From NCBI RefSeq assembly GCF_018128285.1, contig NZ_CP072380.1, forward strand, positions 434,001 to 498,000: a DNA stretch of 64,000 nt. The letters are read 5' to 3'. The stretch's first letter is position 1. The number at the start of each line of letters is the position of its first letter. Source of the stretch: Atopobium sp. oral taxon 416 (GTDB lineage Bacteria; Actinomycetota; Coriobacteriia; Coriobacteriales; Atopobiaceae). This document shows positions 59,295-64,000 of this stretch, in pieces. A program made the position numbers and the translations under genes. The notes beneath the pieces were generated by a model, which was not told where the DNA came from, made no database searches, and saw nothing but the letters and a program-made list of their open reading frames with translations.

Positions 59295-60703
59295 TAATCC
59301 TCTTTCTCGAGACGTTTCCAATACGCATCAGCCCATCCCTCTTTGATGATCTGATGATTGCGTTCTAGGGCCAATGCGCCTGCCGGGACGTCTTTCGTGA
59401 TACAGGAGCTCGCGCCGATGAGCGCGTTATCGCCGATCTTGACCGGGGCCACCATCATCGTGTCAGAGCCGATGAAGACATGGTCGCCCAACTCGGTGTG
59501 ACTCTTGTGCTTCCCATCGTAGTTGCAGGTGATACTGCCGCCGCCGATATTGACGTTCTTGCCCATCACGGTATCGCCGATGTAGCTCAGGTGTGGCACC
59601 TTGGAGCCTTCGCCCACGGTGGAATTCTTGAGCTCGACATGTGTGCCGGCCTTGGAGCCGTTGAGCATGTGGGTATGGCCGCGCAGATAGGCGCGCGGGC
59701 CGATATTGACATCGTTCTCGACGATCGACTCGACGATGACTGACTCATCGACGGTGCACCCGTCACCGACCTGGGCGTTGACCAGGCGGGAGTTCGGGCC
59801 GACCGTACAGTTGGAGCCTACGGAAGATTTGCCAAAGAGGATCGTTTGGGGGAGCAGGGTGGTGTCCTGGCCGACGGTGACCTCAGGGCCGATCCAGACC
59901 TGATCTGGATCGAGCATCGAGACGCCGGAGAGCATCAGTTGCTCATTGATGTTGTGCTGGATAACTTTGGTGACCTGCGCAAGCTGGACGCGGTTGTTGA
60001 CGCCCAAGACCTCGTGGTAATCGGGGCAGTGGATCCAGCCGACCGGCTCACCCATCCCAACAAAGATCTTGATCATGTCAGGGAGGTAATACTCACCTTG
60101 CGCGTTGTCGTTGGTGATCTTATCGATGTTCTCGCTTAGCCGACGCCCACAGAAGCAGTAGATTGAGGAGTTGCACTCTTTGAGGGTGGCGCACTGCTCC
60201 GGCGTGCAGTCCTTGTCCTCGATGATGGCTTGGACGTGGTCCTTATCGTCGACGACGACACGGCCATAGCCCGCCACATCGTCCGGCGTCATGGTCAGCA
60301 CCGTGCACGCATCGTGCTCTGCTTTGGCCTTCTCGACGAGGGACTGAATGGTTTCAGGTTTGATGAGCGGGGTGTCGCCGGCGAGGACGACAACCGGACC
60401 TGAGAAGGCGCCGAGCTGGTCGCGGGCGACCTTGACGGCGTGGCCTGTACCCAGGCGCTCTTTCTGCTCGACAAACTCGACAGGGGTTGTGTCTGTGCTT
60501 GTCTCTTCCTGCGCGAAGAAATCCTTCACCTCTTGGGCACCGTTGCCGATAATTACGACAATGCGGGAAGCGCCTGCTTTACGCGCAGCCGTAACCGGCC
60601 ACCATACCAGTGGCTTGTCCAAAACTTTATGCATTACCTTGGGGTGACGAGACTTCATACGCGTTCCCTCGCCTGCAGCGAGGACAATCGCGGTAAATGG
60701 CAT
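59294..60703 (-). CDS. glmU: Bifunctional GlmU: glucosamine-1-phosphate acetyltransferase / UDP-GlcNAc pyrophosphorylase
   Basis: 469 residues. The N-terminal uridyltransferase has VLAAGEGTRMKSRHPKVMHK; the C-terminal left-handed beta-helix acetyltransferase shows hexapeptide repeats (VGSNCTVGPNSRLVNAQVGD; NVNIGGGSITCNYDGKHKS). It makes UDP-GlcNAc, the precursor of peptidoglycan and wall polymers, linking it to the MurNAc recycling operon. ATG 60703 is chosen because GGAGG stands 7 bases upstream; the frame extends to 60781 without similarity. Confidence 0.96.
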   Translation of the reverse strand: MPFTAIVLAAGEGTRMKSRHPKVMHKVLDKPLVWWPVTAARKAGASRIVVIIGNGAQEVKDFFAQEETSTDTTPVEFVEQKERLGTGHAVKVARDQLGAFSGPVVVLAGDTPLIKPETIQSLVEKAKAEHDACTVLTMTPDDVAGYGRVVVDDKDHVQAIIEDKDCTPEQCATLKECNSSIYCFCGRRLSENIDKITNDNAQGEYYLPDMIKIFVGMGEPVGWIHCPDYHEVLGVNNRVQLAQVTKVIQHNINEQLMLSGVSMLDPDQVWIGPEVTVGQDTTLLPQTILFGKSSVGSNCTVGPNSRLVNAQVGDGCTVDESVIVESIVENDVNIGPRAYLRGHTHMLNGSKAGTHVELKNSTVGEGSKVPHLSYIGDTVMGKNVNIGGGSITCNYDGKHKSHTELGDHVFIGSDTMMVAPVKIGDNALIGASSCITKDVPAGALALERNHQIIKEGWADAYWKRLEKED

Positions 60704-60753
60704 AGAACGGCCTCCGAGTAGTACTATGCATGAATCCGTCTTTACAAATAGGC

Positions 60754-60775
60754 TTTTGTTTACATGCAAACAAAA
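60754..60775. repeat. Palindrome in the glmU leader
   Basis: TTTTGTTT (60754-60761) and AAACAAAA (60768-60775) form a perfect inverted repeat around ACATGC, 51 bases before the glmU start. It may be a leader hairpin or an operator. The surrounding 60704-61061 contains no gene; a TAATAT-like -10 lies near 60790 on the reverse strand. Confidence 0.4.
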
Positions 60776-60957
60776 AACCAAGTACCCTTATATTAAAGCA
60801 CTTAGAAATTATTTTGGGGCAGCACCCACCGATGATCATTACGGACACACAATAACGGGACAGATCAGGCGCTTTATAAGGCCCAAAGGGACGGTTTATG
60901 AACTACCCTGTGTGTAGGCTTTGTTTTATATCAATTTGTTAAGTAAACAGTCCAGCT

Positions 60958-60975
60958 GCCTGCAACCCTGCAGGC
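60958..60975 (-). terminator. Hairpin after the GntR gene
   Basis: GCCTGCA (60958-60964) and TGCAGGC (60969-60975) form a tight stem with a 4-base loop, about 90 bases downstream of the GntR stop. A moderately T-rich stretch follows on the reverse strand. Confidence 0.45.
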
Positions 60976-61061
60976 CCATGGTCGGGCTCTCTGTCCTGTA
61001 TGACCTGTCTCGTCGCTATATATATCGGCACTGCGGCATCTGAAGGCACTGCAGTCGTACC

Positions 61062-61781
61062 TTAGCGTGTTGAAATCGAGTGGAACTCATAGTCGTGTAC
61101 GTGGCGTGAGATGGAGTACTCAAATGGCCTTCCATCGTCCAAATACCCGATCTGTTCTACCTCGAGCAGCGGTTCCCCCTCAGGTACATTGAGCCGCTCA
61201 CGCTCCTCTGCCGTCGGCATGACCGCGCGGATTGTACGGTGGGCGCTCGCGATCTTGAGGCCCAAGTCTTTCTCAATAAAGGAGTAAATCGAAGTCTCGA
61301 CATTCTTGAGTTTGAGGTCGCGGATTATGTCGATAGGCATGTAGGTGTACTCGATCACTCGGGGCTTGTCATTGGCCCGTCTCACGCGGCACACATGGTA
61401 AGTGAAGGAGTCGTCGTCCACATCGAGCGCTTCAGCCACGTGATGCGCAGGATGCACCACAGAGAAGTCGTACACATCGCTCTTTACCGTTTCGCCGCGG
61501 GCCTCATGTTCGGCCGAGAAGCCTGTCATTTGGCCGGAGGTGTCGTTCGCGTTCGGAATGTCTGAGGAAGTTTCAACCTTTTTGACAAAGGAGCCGGATC
61601 CCCGACGCCGTGAGATGAGACCCTGGGCTTCCAGTTCACCTAAGGCTTTGTTGATAGTGATCTTGCTCACGTCGTACTGCTCGCAGAGCTTGCTGACTGA
61701 GGGAAGCTGCGAATAGGCGGGATAGGTCCCGTTTTTTATCGCGAGACGTAGATCGTCCATAACAATCTGATACTTGGACAC
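61062..61781 (-). CDS. GntR/HutC-family transcriptional regulator
   Basis: 239 residues with an N-terminal winged helix (AIKNGTYPAYSQLPSVSKLC, then ISRRRGSGSFV) and a C-terminal UTRA ligand-binding domain (RRANDKPRVIEYTYMPIDII; GEPLLEVEQIGYLDDGRPFE). It is divergent from a GH1 phospho-glycosidase and a PTS EIIC. It therefore probably represses them and responds to a phosphorylated beta-glucoside. The intergenic region carries several palindromes that fit as operators. Confidence 0.9.
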   Translation of the reverse strand: MSKYQIVMDDLRLAIKNGTYPAYSQLPSVSKLCEQYDVSKITINKALGELEAQGLISRRRGSGSFVKKVETSSDIPNANDTSGQMTGFSAEHEARGETVKSDVYDFSVVHPAHHVAEALDVDDDSFTYHVCRVRRANDKPRVIEYTYMPIDIIRDLKLKNVETSIYSFIEKDLGLKIASAHRTIRAVMPTAEERERLNVPEGEPLLEVEQIGYLDDGRPFEYSISRHVHDYEFHSISTR

Positions 61782-61800
61782 GCGCTTGCCTCCTTCGGTT

Positions 61801-61814
61801 GTTGTTAGAACAAC
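61801..61814. promoter_or_regulatory. Candidate GntR operator 1
   Basis: GTTGTT and AACAAC are separated by AG, a perfect inverted repeat 20 bases upstream of the GntR start. Its position suits autorepression. Confidence 0.5.
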
Positions 61815-61902
61815 TGTACCCCTATGGAATAGCTCAAATTGCCGCTTTAGCCGCTTACCATTAAATGACTACCGTTCGAATCAGACAGGTTAGATATTCT
61901 TA

Positions 61903-61915
61903 TGGAACCGTTTCA
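61903..61915. promoter_or_regulatory. Candidate CRE/LacI-type site
   Basis: TGGAACCGTTTCA is an imperfect palindrome around a central C. It resembles catabolite-control or LacI-type operators, in the promoter region of the GH1 gene. Assignment is by shape only. Confidence 0.35.
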
Positions 61916-61926
61916 AAAATAAAGTA

Positions 61927-61956
61927 GACATGTTAAATTATAAATAGAACATGTTA
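61927..61956 (+). promoter_or_regulatory. Candidate GntR operator 2, two phased ACATGTTA boxes
   Basis: ACATGTTA occurs at 61928-61935 and 61949-61956, 21 bases apart, that is two helical turns. The second lies in the palindrome AACATGTT. Both lie about 50-75 bases before the GH1 start, overlapping the AT-rich promoter zone. Confidence 0.5.
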
Positions 61957-62004
61957 TAAGAACATTCACGCTCGGTGTTTTGCCGGAACGAGTGGAGGGA
62001 AACC

Positions 62005-63411
62005 GTGGCACAGCAGACCTACAGATTGCCTGACGACTTTTTCTTTGGCGCTGCAATGTCCGGTCCACAGACTGAGGGCCATTGGCGTAGCGGGGACAAA
62101 CTCGAGAACCTGTGGGACACCTGGTCCAACCTTAGGATTGAGGACTTCCACAACCGGATTGGCTCCTATGGCGGCAATGACTTCACGAACCGCCGCCACG
62201 AGGACTTGGTATCGCTCAAGTCATTGGGGCTGGACTCGGTCCGCACCTCCATCCAGTGGAGCCGGCTGCTCGATCAAGACGGCAATATCAACCCGGCAGG
62301 GGAGCAGTACTACCACGATCTTTTTGCCGACGCCCGTGAGGTGGGCATCGAGATTTTCGTGAACCTCTACCACTTTGATATGCCGACCTACCTCTTCCGC
62401 CGCGGCGGCTGGGAGAACCGTGAGGTTGTGGAAGCCTATGCGCACTATGCAAGCAAAGCCTTCCGCACCTTCGGCAAAGAGGTCCATTACTGGTTTACGT
62501 TCAACGAGCCGATCGTCGAGCCTGAGCAGCGCTACACCTCCGGCTACTGGTATCCGTTCATTAAGGACTACGCGCGCGCCTGCGCGGTCCAGTACAACAT
62601 CTCGCTGGCCCATGCGCTGGCAGTGCGTGAGTACCGTGCCGCAAAGGAAGAAGGTTACCTGCACGACAGTTCCCGTATCGGCCTGATCAACTGCTTCACA
62701 CCGCCCTACACCCATAAAAACCCGAGCAAAGCGGATCTCGAGGCGGTGCGCATGACCGACGGGGTTTCCAACCGCTGGTGGCTCGACCTCGTGACCAAAG
62801 GAGAGCTTCCCCAGGACGTGATCGACGCCCTGAACTCTCGGGGCATCGAGCTCCCAACTCGCCCGGAGGATAAGTACATCCTCGCTGACGGTAAAGTCGA
62901 CTGGTTGGGGTGTAACTACTATCACCCCGAGCGTGTCCAGGCCCCCGCAAGCGACACAGACGAGAACGGGATCCCCAAGTTCGCTGACCCTTACGTGTGG
63001 CCGGAAGCGGAGATGAACACAAGCCGTGGCTGGGAGATCTACCCTAAAGGGCTCTACGACCTGGCTTGTAAGTTCCGCAATGAATATCCTGACCTCGAGT
63101 GGTTCGTCTCCGAGAACGGAATGGGGGTTGAGCGCGAGGACCTCAAGAAGGATAAGAACGGCGTGATCCAGGACGATTACCGCATTGACTTTGTCCGCCG
63201 TCACCTCGAGTGGCTCGCCCGCGCCATCCAGGAAGGGGCCAAGTGCCGCGGCTACCACTACTGGGCCGTGATTGACAACTGGTCCTGGAACCATGCATTC
63301 AAGAACCGCTACGGATTTGTCGAGGTTGACCTCGAAGACAACTACAGAAGACGTCCAAAGAAGTCTGCAGCGTGGCTCAAAAAGGTAGCAACGACCCACA
63401 TGGTCGAGTAA
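62005..63411 (+). CDS. Glycoside hydrolase family 1 (6-phospho-beta-glucosidase/galactosidase)
   Basis: 468 residues from GTG 62005, with GGAGGG 5 bases upstream. The acid/base Glu168 lies in TFNEP and the nucleophile Glu370 in WFVSENGMG. GAAMSGPQTEGHW at the N-terminus and the W-N-Y environment are typical of GH1. The neighbouring PTS EIIC indicates that phosphorylated beta-glycosides are the natural substrates, hydrolysed in the cytoplasm. Glucoside versus galactoside preference cannot be decided. Confidence 0.92.
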   Translation: MAQQTYRLPDDFFFGAAMSGPQTEGHWRSGDKLENLWDTWSNLRIEDFHNRIGSYGGNDFTNRRHEDLVSLKSLGLDSVRTSIQWSRLLDQDGNINPAGEQYYHDLFADAREVGIEIFVNLYHFDMPTYLFRRGGWENREVVEAYAHYASKAFRTFGKEVHYWFTFNEPIVEPEQRYTSGYWYPFIKDYARACAVQYNISLAHALAVREYRAAKEEGYLHDSSRIGLINCFTPPYTHKNPSKADLEAVRMTDGVSNRWWLDLVTKGELPQDVIDALNSRGIELPTRPEDKYILADGKVDWLGCNYYHPERVQAPASDTDENGIPKFADPYVWPEAEMNTSRGWEIYPKGLYDLACKFRNEYPDLEWFVSENGMGVEREDLKKDKNGVIQDDYRIDFVRRHLEWLARAIQEGAKCRGYHYWAVIDNWSWNHAFKNRYGFVEVDLEDNYRRRPKKSAAWLKKVATTHMVE

Positions 63412-63448
63412 CAACGATTCGAAAGAACTAGCTGAAGGGGGAGGTACC

Positions 63449-64000
63449 ATGGCCGAGGATAGTGCCGAGAAGAAGTCATTTCTCGATAGCTTTGCGGAAT
63501 TCTCCGCAAAGATCGGTAACCAGGTTCACCTAAGGAGCCTGCGCGACGCATTCGCCACCGTCATGCCGATCTACATTCTGGCGGGCATCGCAGTCCTTAT
63601 CAACAATGTCGTGCTCCCGCTGTTCCTACGTGGGGATGTCCTGCTCAACGCCCAGTACTGGGGTACTGCAATCACTCAGGGCTCGCTCAATATCGCGACG
63701 GTCGTGCTTGCTGGCATCTTGGGCTACTGCTTAGCCAAGAACAAGCGCTTTGAGAACGCGATCGCCTGCGTCGTCGTGAGCATCGCCGCGCTCTGCATCA
63801 TCATGCCCCAGACCATCAGTGGCGCTGCAGTGACCATCCAAGACTTTACCGAGCTTTCCTATTCCGATCCGAACGACTCACTCTCTGAACCCTACACCGT
63901 GTCCCGTGAGGACATCGAAAAGAACCTCGATATCCCTGAGGGCTACGAGCTCACTGAGGTTGACTCTGACACCGTTTCCGGTGTCTTCTCCAAGACCTAT
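63449..64000 (+). CDS. PTS EIIC (lactose/cellobiose class), 3' partial
   Basis: Starts MAEDSAEKKSFLDSFAEFSA with GGGGGAGG before ATG 63449 and continues to the window edge (184 codons seen). The segment RDAFATVMPIYILAGIAVLI and the following helices match the beginning of cellobiose/lactose EIIC permeases. After about residue 125 a long polar extracytoplasmic insertion (DPNDSLSEPYTVSREDIEKN) appears. It is 38 bp behind the GH1 gene and probably in one operon with it. Confidence 0.85.
   Translation, partial: MAEDSAEKKSFLDSFAEFSAKIGNQVHLRSLRDAFATVMPIYILAGIAVLINNVVLPLFLRGDVLLNAQYWGTAITQGSLNIATVVLAGILGYCLAKNKRFENAIACVVVSIAALCIIMPQTISGAAVTIQDFTELSYSDPNDSLSEPYTVSREDIEKNLDIPEGYELTEVDSDTVSGVFSKTY

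Noticed and set aside
61012-61055. Two GGCACTGC words about 20 bp apart downstream of the GntR gene
   Set aside because: Too short and not symmetrical; likely chance.
62221-63450. A 409-residue reverse frame opposite the GH1 gene
   Set aside because: Antisense shadow; the GH1 frame has both catalytic glutamates.

Overview
The window looks like chromosome from a fairly GC-rich actinobacterium, most plausibly a gut or oral member of the Coriobacteriia (Atopobiaceae/Olsenella-like). This is an inference from gene style (fused ECF transporter, NfnAB-type oxidoreductase, many PTS systems, cell-wall sugar recycling) and base composition; no rRNA or other marker is present to confirm it. All calls come from reading translated sequence by eye and recognising motifs; no database was searched.

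Layout. 1-2536: 3' part of a fused ECF transporter gene followed by truA. 2557-3920: decayed ISL3-family insertion sequence. 4040-10952: a predicted metal exporter, a membrane-anchored protein and three family-2 glycosyltransferases, split by a decayed IS605-type element with divergent tnpA and tnpB remnants. 11075-14058: NfnAB-like electron-bifurcating pair and pth, then a frameshifted nitroreductase. 15235-19893: an intact MurNAc recycling operon (RpiR-type regulator, murQ, EIIBC permease, mupG) closed by a hairpin terminator. 20000-23990: insertion sequences nested three deep (IS5 inside IS1595-like inside IS30). 24064-34314: a lower-GC galactitol/tagatose locus (gatD, gatC, gatB, gatA, PRD regulator, epimerase, sugar-phosphate kinase, class II aldolase, divergent DeoR regulator). 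34407-40774: a second insertion-sequence graveyard (IS5 end, IS110, ISL3, IS256, IS3, a low-GC ISL3 and another IS3). 41019-45743: an AlbA_2/Schlafen-type ATP-binding protein, an MFS exporter and a broken metal P-type ATPase. 45965-49494: IS21 interrupted by IS30 and cut by IS3. 49711-55365: a four-gene restriction or defence module (ribbon-helix-helix protein, methylase-like protein without NPPY, a full N6-adenine methylase, and a GIY-YIG/helicase fusion). 55431-58120: IS5 interrupted by IS30, plus an IS3 scrap. 58299-60703: prs and glmU. 61062-64000: GntR regulator divergent from a GH1 phospho-glycosidase and a PTS EIIC that runs off the window.

How it fits together. The housekeeping blocks are intact and tightly packed. 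Nearly every gap between them is filled by dead insertion sequences. MurNAc recycling, galactitol use and beta-glucoside use are three self-contained PTS-fed pathways with local regulators. The four-gene module at 49711-55365 is the best candidate for an unusual system: it is intact, translationally coupled and bounded on both sides by insertion sequences. A second striking point is that separate copies of IS3, IS30 and IS5 share the same reading-frame lesions although they sit in different targets.
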